Shown piece by piece: positions 50,688-59,440 of a stretch of 64,000 nt of DNA (position 1 is the stretch's first letter; the number at the start of each line of letters is the position of its first letter). The position numbers and the translations under genes were made by a program. Origin of the DNA: JAEUJM01 sp041918615 (GTDB lineage: Bacteria > Actinomycetota > Acidimicrobiia > Acidimicrobiales > DATDAH01); contig JAYRVH010000013.1 in the NCBI GenBank assembly GCA_041918615.1, forward strand, positions 1 through 64,000, given 5' to 3'. The notes beneath the pieces are model-generated. The model was not told where the DNA came from, did not search any database, and was given only the letters and a program-made list of their open reading frames with translations.

Positions 50688-51772
50688 CCGCCCCGCGTCT
50701 GGAGATCGACCTGGACAAGATCCACCAGAACGCCCGGATGCTGGTCGAGCGACTGGGCGCTCAGGGCATCTCCGTCACCGGTGTCACGAAGGCGACACTC
50801 GGCTCGCCCGAGGTCGCGGGTGCGCTGCTCCGGGCGGGCGTGGCCAGGCTCGGTGACTCCCGAATCGAGAGCATCGAGGCGATGCGTCGCGCGGGCGTCA
50901 CGGCGCCCATGGTGCTGATCCGCTCCCCCATGCTCAGCCAGGCGGCCGACGCCGTGAGGCACGCCGACGTCAGCTGCAACACCGAGGTCGACGTGCTCAC
51001 GGCACTCTCGTCCGCCGCCCGAGCGCAGAAGCGAAGCCACGGCGTCGTTCTCATGGTCGAGCTCGGCGACCTCCGCGAAGGCATCATGGCCGGGGACCTC
51101 GCGGCCGTTGCGCGGGAGACGCTTGCGCTGCCCAACCTCGTGCTGGTGGGCATCGGGACCAACCTCGCCTGCCAGAGCGGGGTGGCGCCCGACACCGAGA
51201 ACATGGCCGAGCTGTCCGCCCTGGTCGACTCGATCGAAGCGGGCCTGGGTGTGACCCTCGACATCGTGTCCGGGGGCAACTCCGCCAACCTCGACTGGGC
51301 GCTCGGAGGCGGGGACGCCGGACGGGTCAACGACCTCCGCCTGGGTGAGTCGATCCTGCTCGGACGAGAGCCGCTGCACCGGCAACCGATCGACGGCCTG
51401 CACACCGACGCCTTCACGCTCGTCGCCGAGGTGATCGAATCGAAGACGAAGCCGTCGCGGGCCTGGGGCGAGCTCGCACAGACCGCGTTCGGTGGGCGGG
51501 AACCGGGCCCGGACCGGGGCGACAGGTCGCGGGCCATCCTCGCCATCGGGCACCAGGACGTCGACCCTTCCGGCCTCGGGCCGCCGGCCGGCCTCATGGT
51601 CCTCGGGGCCAGCAGCGACCACGTGATCGTGGACCCGGGCGACCGGCCGCTCCCCGTCGGCGCCGAGGTCCGGTTCCAGATCGGCTACAGCGCGCTACTC
51701 CGGGCCATGACCGCACCGTTCGTCGCCAAGACCTTCATCGGCCAAGGCGCCGGCGCCTTGGCCGACGCGTAG
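50684..51772 (+). CDS. Alanine/ornithine racemase-family PLP enzyme
   Basis: A 362-residue protein of the alanine-racemase-like fold-type III family, in the subgroup of ornithine racemase (Orr)-like proteins. The PLP Lys lies in VTGVTKATLG (about 38), followed by RLGDSRIESIEAMRRAG, VELGDLREGI, VGIGTNLACQSG and VSGGNSANL. It should racemise a free or modified amino acid. Coupled to the DUF1611 gene by ATGA. Confidence 0.85.
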   Translation: MTAPRLEIDLDKIHQNARMLVERLGAQGISVTGVTKATLGSPEVAGALLRAGVARLGDSRIESIEAMRRAGVTAPMVLIRSPMLSQAADAVRHADVSCNTEVDVLTALSSAARAQKRSHGVVLMVELGDLREGIMAGDLAAVARETLALPNLVLVGIGTNLACQSGVAPDTENMAELSALVDSIEAGLGVTLDIVSGGNSANLDWALGGGDAGRVNDLRLGESILLGREPLHRQPIDGLHTDAFTLVAEVIESKTKPSRAWGELAQTAFGGREPGPDRGDRSRAILAIGHQDVDPSGLGPPAGLMVLGASSDHVIVDPGDRPLPVGAEVRFQIGYSALLRAMTAPFVAKTFIGQGAGALADA

Positions 51773-51995
51773 CGCGAGCACCCGTCACGAGGTGGTCGGG
51801 TGCGAGCGCGCTTCCTGCCCGCCATCTGAGTCGCCTCACCCCCGGACCTGAAGGTACGATCCGGGGCCGGTCGAGGGTCCGACCAGCCCCCGTTCGACTG
51901 GATTCGCCACCGATCGGGTACGCCGCTCGCATCGAACAGGGAGGCCGCCGGATGGACCAACGGGCACGCCCCCTGGTCAGCAATCGGCTCCGGCC

Positions 51996-53054
51996 ATGAG
52001 CGCACGGTCACCCGCTGACACCCGAGCCACAGGCGCGCGGGGCACCCAGCGTCGCGACACGGTCCTCGACCTCGCACGCTTCGTCAGCGCTCTCGCGGTG
52101 CTCTCGTTCCACCACTTCTTCTGGGGTCCGTTGTGGGAGCCCGGCTCGCAGCGCTACGGATGGGCCCCCGCCGTCACGCGCTACGGCTTCCTCGGCGTCG
52201 AGGTCTTCTTCCTCATCAGCGGCTTCGTGATCCTCACGAGCTGGGAACGGCGACCACCGCTCGTCTTCCTCCGGGCGAGGTTCGCCCGGCTATTCCCGGC
52301 GTGGGTCGTGACCGTGGGCCTCCTGGGCGCGGTGCTCCTGGTCCGCGAGGGCGTCAGCCGAGGACTGCTGGCGAGGGTGGCGGCCAACCTCACCATGTTC
52401 CACTGGGTGGCCGGGGTCCCCGACTTGGACGCGGTGTATTGGAGCCTCGCCGTCGAGATCCGCTTCTACCTCTTCATGGTCGTCATCGGTGTGCTGGTCG
52501 CTCGCCGACGACTGATGGCGGTTCTGGCGGTGTGGCTCGGGGTGTCGCTCGTCTCGTTCTGGGTGCGGCTGCCGTCCGGCGTCGTCACCATGTTGAACCT
52601 GCGTTGGGCACCGCTCTTCGTCGGGGGCATGGCCTTCGCGGACCTACGCGAGCGCGGTTCGAAGCCGTGGCACGCCCCGCTGCTGGCCGTCGCCTTCCTC
52701 GGCTCGTTCGCCGCGTCACGCCACCACGCCGGCGAGGTGAGCAAGACGACCGGCCTGGTGCACATGAACCCATGGGTGGTGCTCGCCGTGGTGTTCGGCG
52801 CGTACGCCCTGTTCGCCCTGGTGACCGTCGGCACCTTCGACCGCGTCCAGGTGCGGGCCTTCACCGTCCTGGGCGCCATGAGCTACCCCCTGTATCTCGT
52901 TCACCAGGAGATCGGATTCATCGGCCAGGCCCGCCTGTTCACGGTCCCGGCGCCCGTCGCCGAGGTCCTCGTCGTCGCCGCGGTTCTCGCCTTCGCGTGG
53001 GTGGTCCAGGCCTGGGTCGAGCCGCCCTTGCGGCGTCGGCTGGCACCGAGCTAG
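51996..53054 (+). CDS. Acyltransferase 3 (OafA/YrhL) family membrane protein
   Basis: A 352-residue integral membrane acyltransferase with about ten helices. The N-terminal catalytic motif region is RDTVLDLARFVSALAVLSFHHFFWG, followed by GFLGVEVFFLISGFVILTSW with the Arg-rich loop FLRARFARLFPAWVV, and YWSLAVEIRFYLFM. Such enzymes acylate surface polysaccharides, lipids or peptidoglycan. Coupled to the following DUF2142 gene. Confidence 0.9.
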   Translation: MSARSPADTRATGARGTQRRDTVLDLARFVSALAVLSFHHFFWGPLWEPGSQRYGWAPAVTRYGFLGVEVFFLISGFVILTSWERRPPLVFLRARFARLFPAWVVTVGLLGAVLLVREGVSRGLLARVAANLTMFHWVAGVPDLDAVYWSLAVEIRFYLFMVVIGVLVARRRLMAVLAVWLGVSLVSFWVRLPSGVVTMLNLRWAPLFVGGMAFADLRERGSKPWHAPLLAVAFLGSFAASRHHAGEVSKTTGLVHMNPWVVLAVVFGAYALFALVTVGTFDRVQVRAFTVLGAMSYPLYLVHQEIGFIGQARLFTVPAPVAEVLVVAAVLAFAWVVQAWVEPPLRRRLAPS

Positions 53055-53063
53055 GAAGACCCC

Positions 53064-54512
53064 CTGCCCACCAGCCGCGCGCCCGGTCGCCAACATCACC
53101 TCCGGCTACCGCATCACTGGCCACCGTCGGTCACGCCCACCCGCTTCTTCATCGTTGTCGCCGGCGCGGTCGGCCTGGCCCTCGCCACACTGCTCCCTGC
53201 CTTCAGCGGCATCGACGAGTCGGGGCACTTCTACCGCACCTACCAGATCACCGACGGCCAGGTGGTGCCCGTCGAGAGCGGGACTGGCGCGGGGAGCGGC
53301 GGCGGGGCCTGCCTGCCGCGACCGGTGGTCGACGAGGTGGAGCGGCACAAGGCAGCTGCCTATCGGCGCTACCTCGTCGAGGCGGGCCGAATCCGGGAGG
53401 CCGAATCCGGGGCGAGTCGGCCCCGACCGGAAGGCCCCGCCTGCAGGAGCGATCCCGACACCGAGTTCGCGCAGTTCGCCACCTACGCGTGGTACTCCCC
53501 CTTGGGCTACGTGCCCCAGGTCCTCGGGGTCGGTCTCGGCCGCCTGGCGGGGCTCGGGCCAGCGGGCATGCTCCTCCTCGCCCGGCTGGCGACGCTGGCG
53601 GCGTCCATCGCCATCAGCGCCATCGCCATCCGGCGCACGCCGTGGGCGCCCTGGGCGTTCGTTGCCATCGGCCTCCTGCCGTCCACCCTGTTCCAGGCCG
53701 CCACGTCGATCTCGCCGGACGCCCTCACCACCGCCATGGCGATGCTGGTGCTCGCCTCGGCCCTTCGGATCACCGCTCGTCCAGAACGCCCCTGGGCCCC
53801 GCAACTCGCCGAGGCCGTCGGGCTGACGCTGGTGCTGGCCCTGTGCAAGCCGACCTACGTGCTCGTTACGGCGGCCTACCTGATGCCGTTGTTGCGTCGT
53901 CCGGTCGAACGGGGCCGCCGGCTCCTGCTCGCGGCCGTGCCGGTGCTCGGTCTCGGCGTGTCCGCGCTCTGGCAGCGCAGCCAACGGCACCTCTTCATCT
54001 GTGACACCCGTCTCTTCGGTATCGGAGCGGACCCGGCGGCGCAGGCCACCCAGATCCTGCATCGCCCTCACCTCCTCGTTGCCGGGATGGCCGAGGCGAC
54101 CGCCCGGTTCGGCGGGGAGTGGCTCGACGACCTGATCCGCATCGGGGACAAGGACCTCACCTGGTCGAGGCCTGCCGTTCTCGTGGGCGTCGCCCTGTTC
54201 ATCGGCGTCGCCACCCGGTCGGCCGACCGCAGCGGCTTCGCGCTCGCCCCTCGGCACCGGGCCCTGCTCGGTGTCCTCTTCCTCGGCGGAATCGGAGCCG
54301 TGCTGGGAGGCTGGTTCCTGTACTGCAACAGCCCCACCTTCCGTATCGACATCGCCCCGAGCGCTCGCCTGTTCGGGCCGTTCCTGCCCGTTCTGGCCGT
54401 GGCCGTCGCACCGTCCCGAAGGGGCAGCGGCGGCTTCGGGCAGTGGTGCACCGCGCTGCTGGTCCCCTTCTATCTCGTGTGGACGACCCAACTCCTGGCG
54501 CACCAGCTCTGA
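53064..54512 (+). CDS. DUF2142 family membrane protein with probable CTG start
   Basis: A 482-residue protein with about ten membrane helices and a large first extracellular loop. The N-terminal DUF2142 hallmark (FIVVAGAVGLALATLLPAF, then GIDESGHFYRTYQITDGQVV) lies upstream of the first ATG/GTG/TTG in frame. The only start-like codon between the previous stop (TAG, 53052-53054) and this motif is CTG 53064, which follows AGGAAG with a 5-nt space. Internal starts such as GTG 53262 would delete the first helix and hallmark. Members are thought to be glycosyltransferase-like membrane proteins of cell-envelope assembly. Confidence 0.75.
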   Translation: MPTSRAPGRQHHLRLPHHWPPSVTPTRFFIVVAGAVGLALATLLPAFSGIDESGHFYRTYQITDGQVVPVESGTGAGSGGGACLPRPVVDEVERHKAAAYRRYLVEAGRIREAESGASRPRPEGPACRSDPDTEFAQFATYAWYSPLGYVPQVLGVGLGRLAGLGPAGMLLLARLATLAASIAISAIAIRRTPWAPWAFVAIGLLPSTLFQAATSISPDALTTAMAMLVLASALRITARPERPWAPQLAEAVGLTLVLALCKPTYVLVTAAYLMPLLRRPVERGRRLLLAAVPVLGLGVSALWQRSQRHLFICDTRLFGIGADPAAQATQILHRPHLLVAGMAEATARFGGEWLDDLIRIGDKDLTWSRPAVLVGVALFIGVATRSADRSGFALAPRHRALLGVLFLGGIGAVLGGWFLYCNSPTFRIDIAPSARLFGPFLPVLAVAVAPSRRGSGGFGQWCTALLVPFYLVWTTQLLAHQL

Positions 54513-54620
54513 GCCACCGAATGCGGCGAATCCGGTACGGGTGCGGCCGACGCGCCGGACCGCCGCCGCGTTCGTGAGAGGCTTCCGCATCGCCCGGGAG
54601 GACACAGCGAGGAGCGAGCG

Positions 54621-55631
54621 ATGAAGGCAGACCTGGTGCTCGAGGGTGGCGGCGTGAAGGGCATCGGCCTCGTGGGGGCGATCGCCCGCCTCGAGGAGGA
54701 CTTCGAGATCGCACGCGTCGCGGGGACCTCGGTGGGCTCGATCGTCGGGTCGCTGGTGGCCGCCGGCTATTCCGGCACAGAGCTCGTCGACGAGGTGTTC
54801 GCGTTCCCGTTCCAGAAGGTGCAGGACCCCGACCCGATCGACCGGCTGCCCGTGCTCGGACCGCTGCTGTCGATCGCCGCCGATCGCGGCGTCTGGAACA
54901 CGACCTTCGTACGCGATTACCTCGCCGACCTGCTGGCCGCCAAGGGCGTCCACACGTTCTCCGACCTCCGCCTCCCCGACGCCGGCTCGTCGCTGACCAG
55001 GGAGCGGCGTTACCGCCTCGTCGTCACCGCCACCGATGTCACCGCTGGCGAGCTGCTCTACCTGCCCTGGGACTACCAGAGCCACTTCGGGCTCGACCCC
55101 GACGAGCAGAGCGTGGCCGACGCCGTCGCCGCGTCGATCGCCATCCCGTTCTTCTTCGAGCCCGTCACGCTCACCGATGCGCGCAACGGTGACGAGCACG
55201 TGCTGGTCGACGGCGGGGCCCTGTCCAACTTCCCGATCTCGGTCTTCGACCGCACCGACGGCGAGCCGCCCCGCTGGCCCACTTTCGGCCTGAAGATCAT
55301 GCCGCGTCTCCCCGAGGGCGCAGCCGGGCTCGTGCCCTTCGCCGGCCGGATCCCCATCCCCGGCGTCCGCCACCTCGAGGCGCTCATCGCCACGGTCATC
55401 GTCGGGCGTGATCAGACGTTCCTCTCCCAACCCTGCGTGGCGGCCCGGACGATGCAACTGGACACCGCCGGCGTCGGCGTCGTCGACTTCCACCTGCCCG
55501 ACGAGGACAAGCGCCTCCTCCGCGACCGTGGCCGGCAGGCGGCTGACACGTTCCTCGAAGGTTGGGACTGGGACGCCTACCTCGCCCGCTGCCGCGGCGG
55601 GCCGAGCCCGACGGCCTCCGTCGACCGATAG
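54621..55631 (+). CDS. Patatin-like phospholipase family protein
   Basis: A 336-residue lipid acyl hydrolase with the patatin dyad: oxyanion loop GGGVKG (residues 8-13), nucleophile Ser in GTSVGS (about 36-41), and Asp in the DGGALSNFP motif (about 198-206). It has no signal peptide and probably acts in the cytoplasm or on the inner membrane. ATG 54621 has GAGGACACAGCGAGGAG-type purine-rich sequence upstream. Not obviously linked to neighbours. Confidence 0.9.
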   Translation: MKADLVLEGGGVKGIGLVGAIARLEEDFEIARVAGTSVGSIVGSLVAAGYSGTELVDEVFAFPFQKVQDPDPIDRLPVLGPLLSIAADRGVWNTTFVRDYLADLLAAKGVHTFSDLRLPDAGSSLTRERRYRLVVTATDVTAGELLYLPWDYQSHFGLDPDEQSVADAVAASIAIPFFFEPVTLTDARNGDEHVLVDGGALSNFPISVFDRTDGEPPRWPTFGLKIMPRLPEGAAGLVPFAGRIPIPGVRHLEALIATVIVGRDQTFLSQPCVAARTMQLDTAGVGVVDFHLPDEDKRLLRDRGRQAADTFLEGWDWDAYLARCRGGPSPTASVDR

Positions 55632-55783
55632 GGCGACTAGCCAGAACCATCGACGACCGGGCGCATGCACCTCGAGTACCCGGGACCGGGCAGGACAGAA
55701 GCCCTCAAACGCCATGCTGCGGGCAGGACCCCCCTGCGCCTGACAGACCGGGTTCCGCTATGGTGCGAGTCGAGGAGGCTCCA

Positions 55784-56845
55784 ATGCGAACGCATCGACG
55801 GACCGCGCTTCTGGTTGCCGCGGCGATCCTGGCACCTGTGCTGGGCATGCCCCACTCTGCTGCCGAACTGCCGGTCACCATTCCCAGCGCACTGTCCGGT
55901 GCCGACAGCGTGCCCGCCCTCACCGACGTCACCGTGTCGAACACCGGTGCAAGCGACGAGGTGGTCTTCACCTTTGCCGGTGACATCCCTCCCGGCGTCG
56001 AGGCCACGGTCGCAAACCCGCCGTTCCGCGACACGGCGGGCAACGTCGTCACCCCGGCCGGCGCGGCGTTCGTCAATCTGCACCTGGCCCCCGCCCGAAC
56101 GGTGAGCCTCGGCGAGAGCTGCGAACAGGCGGTCGACGCGCCCCCGAGCCCGGGGCCCGGCGAGACGGGCACCACGGTCTTCTTCAGTTGCTTCGACGGC
56201 CTCAACGGCCCAGCGCCGGTCGTTCCGTCCGGACGGGCCGTGACCGCCGGTTCTGCCAGCCAGCTCCTCACCGCCACCCTCGAACAGCTCCTGGCCGGCC
56301 CCAGCGCCGGTGACCGCGCCGCAGGGCTCACGTCGCTGTTCTCGGGCGCCACCACGGGCGAACTCGCGTCAGCGACCGTCGCGGCAGACGGCACCGCCAC
56401 GGTCGACTTCGATCCCAGCCTGGCCACCACGATCCCGAATGCGAGCTCGAGCGCCGGGAGCGACGAGCTCGTGCGCGAGCTCGATGCGACGGTGTTCCAG
56501 TTCCCCGGTGTGACCTCGGCGACCTACGAGCTCGGCGGTAGCTGCGACGACTTCTACGCGTGGCTCCAGAGCGACTGCACGACCCGTACTCGCGACGACG
56601 CGGAGGCGGCCAGGGTGGCCACCACCTACTTCGGGCCCGACTCGGTGACGGGCCCGTCGGAGAACGTCACCGAGGTCGTGCTCATCGAGGACTTCGAGGC
56701 ACAGCTCACCTGGGTCATCGGCCAAGACGTCGCGGCAGACGTCACCGTCACGACGGCAACCGATCCTGCCAGGGTGATCGTCGACGTCCCGCACGCGGCG
56801 CCGACGCCTCAGCCGATTCCGGTCCAGCCCAGCTTCACCGGCTGA
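55784..56845 (+). CDS. Secreted GerMN/AMIN-like domain protein
   Basis: A 353-residue secreted protein. A signal peptide (RRTALLVAAAILAPVLG, cleavage around MPHSAA) leads to a beta-rich AMIN-like part (DVTVSNTGASDEVVFTFAGDIPPGVEATV) and a GerMN domain (AVTAGSASQLLTATLEQLLAGPSAGDRAAGL, then ATVAADGTATVDFDPSL). The end is a Pro/Gln tail. Such proteins are commonly cell-envelope or lipoprotein partners; no lipobox is visible. ATG 55784 has GAGGAGG at 55772-55778. Confidence 0.78.
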   Translation: MRTHRRTALLVAAAILAPVLGMPHSAAELPVTIPSALSGADSVPALTDVTVSNTGASDEVVFTFAGDIPPGVEATVANPPFRDTAGNVVTPAGAAFVNLHLAPARTVSLGESCEQAVDAPPSPGPGETGTTVFFSCFDGLNGPAPVVPSGRAVTAGSASQLLTATLEQLLAGPSAGDRAAGLTSLFSGATTGELASATVAADGTATVDFDPSLATTIPNASSSAGSDELVRELDATVFQFPGVTSATYELGGSCDDFYAWLQSDCTTRTRDDAEAARVATTYFGPDSVTGPSENVTEVVLIEDFEAQLTWVIGQDVAADVTVTTATDPARVIVDVPHAAPTPQPIPVQPSFTG

Positions 56846-57234
56846 CCCGAGGGTCCGCCCGCGTCGGGTGGTCATGACCCCTGCCCCGAGGTGGACCCTC
56901 CGCTGGTCGGCCCGACCAAGAGGCGGTGGATCGCAGGGTGACCTGGGCGGCACCGTCATTACCGCGGGTCATTTGGTCACCGGAGACACCGGCCGCACAG
57001 CCGGCCGACCCGACCGTCACGGCAACCAAGACCGGACGACCACGACACGAGGGCTGGGGGGAGCCACTCCCTTGCCCCGGGCAGCTCCGCTCCCCCTCTT
57101 CGGCACACGGCGCTGCACAGACGGTGCGTTGCCGTCAGGTACATCACCCGCGGGCCCGGCGCCGCCCGCTGCCCCCAGGACCGAGCGCGCCATGAATAGG
57201 GTTCCCGTCAGGGCGCGCTACGCTCCCTGGCTCC
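56846..57234. other. 389-bp intergenic region with tRNA promoter candidate
   Basis: No protein-coding signal that I can support. TAGGGT at 57197-57202 is a possible -10 box for the tRNA gene whose 5' end is at 57235. The remaining sequence is GC-rich without a clear repeat. Confidence 0.5.
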
Positions 57235-57306
57235 GGGCGATTAGCTCAGCGGTAGAGCGCTGCCTTCACACGGCAGAGGTCACTGGTTCGAAACCAGTAT
57301 CGCCCA
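57235..57306 (+). tRNA. tRNA-Val (anticodon CAC)
   Basis: A full cloverleaf of 72 nt. The acceptor stem is GGGCGAT pairing with ATCGCCC, the D-arm has TAGCTCAGCGGTAGAGC, the anticodon loop is TTCACAC in a CTGCC/GGCAG stem, giving anticodon CAC, and the T-loop is GTTCGAAA. The discriminator base is A and CCA is not encoded. The gene is directly followed by remnants of an integrative element. Confidence 0.97.
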
Positions 57307-57327
57307 CTCGGAGAACTCCCTTGTCAG

Positions 57328-57342
57328 GGGCCGGAAAGGCCC
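57328..57342 (+). terminator. Hairpin after tRNA-Val
   Basis: GGGCC-ggaaa-GGCCC, a five-base stem 21 nt past the tRNA end. It lacks a T-run. May end tRNA transcription or be part of the attachment region. Confidence 0.3.
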
Positions 57343-57380
57343 GACCGTGCAGTTCCCGCCACCGCCCCCGAAGCCCCGTT

Positions 57381-57399
57381 TGTCCGCGAAATGTCCGCG
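57381..57399 (+). repeat. Left copy of a 19-bp repeat flanking the integrase-remnant region
   Basis: TGTCCGCGAAATGTCCGCG, itself a direct repeat of TGTCCGCG separated by three bases. A second copy with one mismatch is at 59183-59201. It may be an integrase or excisionase arm-type binding site. Confidence 0.5.
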
Positions 57400-57463
57400 G
57401 CGGAGGCCCGCCGGCCCGCTGAGCCGGACCATTTTGTCGCGGCCGTTGGCATGTTGTGTCGAT

Positions 57464-57727
57464 GTGAGCGATGGTGCCGCCGGGCTGTCCGGGGAGTTGT
57501 GGGACGTGGACCGCCTTGCCGCGTACCTGGGGGTGGGCCGCCGGTTCGTGTACCGGCTGACCCACGAGCGCCGCATCCGCCACGTCAAGGTCGCCAACCA
57601 GTTGCGGTTCCGTCCTGAGGACGTGGCCGCGTTCCTGGCTGACCAGACCGTCGAGCCCGACGCCGGCGAGGTGCCGCCGTCGCCGGTGCGGCGGGGTGGG
57701 CGGCCCCGCAACGAGGTGGTGTGGTGA
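57464..57727 (+). CDS. Excisionase-like helix-turn-helix protein
   Basis: An 87-residue protein with a winged helix-turn-helix of the excisionase/MerR type: LWDVDRLAAYLGVGRRFVYRLTHERRIRHVKVANQLRFRPEDVAAFLADQTV. Such small proteins next to integrases direct excision of integrative elements. GTG 57464 was chosen because the region upstream is low-complexity. The stop overlaps the integrase GTG (GTGA), the usual xis-int arrangement. Confidence 0.75.
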   Translation: MSDGAAGLSGELWDVDRLAAYLGVGRRFVYRLTHERRIRHVKVANQLRFRPEDVAAFLADQTVEPDAGEVPPSPVRRGGRPRNEVVW

Positions 57728-57870
57728 GCGGCCGGCGGCAGGTGGCGGGCGTGAAGCGCCGGGGTGCGGGCTGGCAGGTCCGGCTGCGGGGCCCCGACGG
57801 CCGCGAGGTCAGCGCCACCTTCGACACCCAGGACGAGGCCGCCGCCTGGCGGGCCGGTCGGGGCCCTCGT
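57724..57870 (+). pseudogene. 5' fragment of a tyrosine-type integrase gene
   Basis: From GTG 57724 about 46 residues match the start of actinobacterial integrases (VKRRGAGWQVRLRGPDGREVSATFDTQDEAAAWRAG), the small AP2-like arm-binding domain. After about 57870 the frame loses all integrase character and stops at 58038. The catalytic domain (Arg, His-x-x-Arg, Tyr) is absent. The downstream sequence at about 59140-59280 may be the original integrase end. Confidence 0.65.
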
Positions 57871-59140
57871 CGCGGCACGCGACGGCATCCCCGCGGTCAC
57901 GGTGGCCAACACCGGCCCCGGTGCTGCCACCTCGCCCCGCCTGCGTGTCGAGCTCCCCGCCGAGCTCGCCTTCGTCGCCGCCACCGGGGGGCCGTGGCGG
58001 TGCACCCCGACGGTGGCGGGGGCCACCTGCGAGCGTGACCGGCTCGCCGCCGGCGCCGACCACGTCGTGTGCCTCCGGGTCCGGGCCGCGCCGACGGCCG
58101 CCACCGGGCTGGCCGCCACCGCCGCGGTCACCTCCGCCACCGTCGACCCGACCCCCGCCTCGAACAGCGCGACCCAACCGCTGTCCGTCGACGAGATCGG
58201 GCTGCCCGCGACCTACGCCGGGCAACGCCGCGGTGACATCGCCCTGATCGGGAACACCCTCGCCAGCTGCCCCGACACCGCCGGCGCCGCCTGCACCGAC
58301 GCCCGCAACCGCATCGGCGACGACCTCGACGACAACGACTGGGCGACCAGGCCACTCGACGCCGACACCGACCCCACCACCACCTCGTCGAGCGCACCGA
58401 CCCTCACCCGGCCCGCCGGCGCCACGGTGACCTGGGCCCGCCTCTACTGGGGAGCCGACACCGCGTCCGGCAGTGGAGGCGTCCCCGCCGCCCAGCCCTC
58501 CGCGCGAGGCACCATCCGCTTCGCGACCCCCACCGGCGGCTATCAGACCATCACCGCCGACCGGGTCGACGACCGCGCCGGCCGCTACCAGGCCGCCGCC
58601 GACGTCACCGCCGTCGTGGCCGCCGCCGGCGACGGCACCTACTGGGCCGCCGGCATCCAAGCCGGCACCGGCCGCGACCGCTACGCCGCCTGGAGCCTCG
58701 CCGTCGTCTACGACACCCCCACCGGGCCGATTCGCCGCCTCGTCGTGTTCGACGGGCTCGCCGTGGTCGACGCCGACCACCCCGCCCGGTTCGACGTCAG
58801 CGGCTTCCGCACCCCCGACACCGGGCCCGCCGACGCCACCTTGGGCATCGTCGCCTACGAAGGCGACGCCACCCTCACCGGCGACACCGCCACCATCGAC
58901 GGCCGACCCCTCACCGACCCCGCCAACCCCGCTGACAACCTCCTCAACAGCACCGTCTCCCACCTCGGCGGCCCGGCCCCGGGCCGCATCCCCGACCACC
59001 CGAACACCTTCGGTGCCGACATCGACACCCTCGCCATCGGCCCCTACCTCGCGCCCGGCGCCCGCAACGCGGCCATCGACCTCGCCTCCACCGGCGAGAC
59101 CTACCTCCCCGGCGTCCTCACCCTCTCCGTCGCCTGCAGA
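57871..59140 (+). pseudogene. Internal fragment of a DUF11-type secreted surface protein
   Basis: In the next frame (+1 relative to the integrase fragment) about 420 codons encode a surface protein: a DUF11-like module (VTVANTGPGAATSPRLRVELPAELAFVAATGGPWRCTP ... ATCERDRLAAG) then a beta-rich region (GDIALIGNTLASCPD, TWARLYWGADTASG, LAVVYDTPTGPIRRLVVFDGLAVVD, ETYLPGVLTLSVAC). There is no start codon or signal peptide of its own, and the sequence becomes low-complexity after 59140. It is therefore a broken piece lodged in the integrase position. A related type of protein begins at 61822. Confidence 0.7.
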
Positions 59141-59440
59141 CCAGCACCTCGCCGCCATCGGCTCTGGCCACCCCGGACACGGTGTCCGCGAGATGTCCGC
59201 GAATGGCGCGGGAACCGGGGTCGCGGGTGGTAGACCGGGGACAACCCGAGACAGAGGCCCCGATCACATAGTCCCTGGTCAGCAAGGGATTTCGGGTTTC
59301 TCGCCGGGGGCCTCCTTGGCGTTCTGGCGGAAGTTGCTCGTGGCTTCGGCCGGACGATCGGCGCGGCCGATCGTCGCTGTGTCGTTTCCGCGAGGGTTGT
59401 TGCCGCTCGTGTGGCTCTCCCGCGGTCCAGCGGCTCGCGT
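59141..59440. other. Non-coding 3' flank of the integrase-remnant region
   Basis: Holds the right 19-bp repeat (59183-59201) and an 8-bp inverted repeat GAGGCCCC (59254-59261) / GGGGCCTC (59307-59314) around a CCCTGG...AAGGG hairpin. One reading frame from 59134 to 59277 (LATPDTVSARCP...) ends at TAG and could be the old integrase C-terminus. No copy of the tRNA 3' end is found here. Confidence 0.4.
59183..59201 (+). repeat. Right copy of the 19-bp repeat
   Basis: TGTCCGCGAGATGTCCGCG, 18 of 19 identical to 57381-57399 and in the same orientation, 1.8 kb away. Confidence 0.5.

Noticed and set aside
53106..55715. 869-codon minus-strand open frame across the DUF2142 and patatin genes
   Set aside because: Low-complexity Arg/Gly/Glu translation that covers two well-supported plus-strand genes.
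57235..59440. Complete integrative element with both attachment sites
   Set aside because: No second copy of the tRNA-Val 3' end occurs in the window and the integrase is broken, so only remnants can be claimed.
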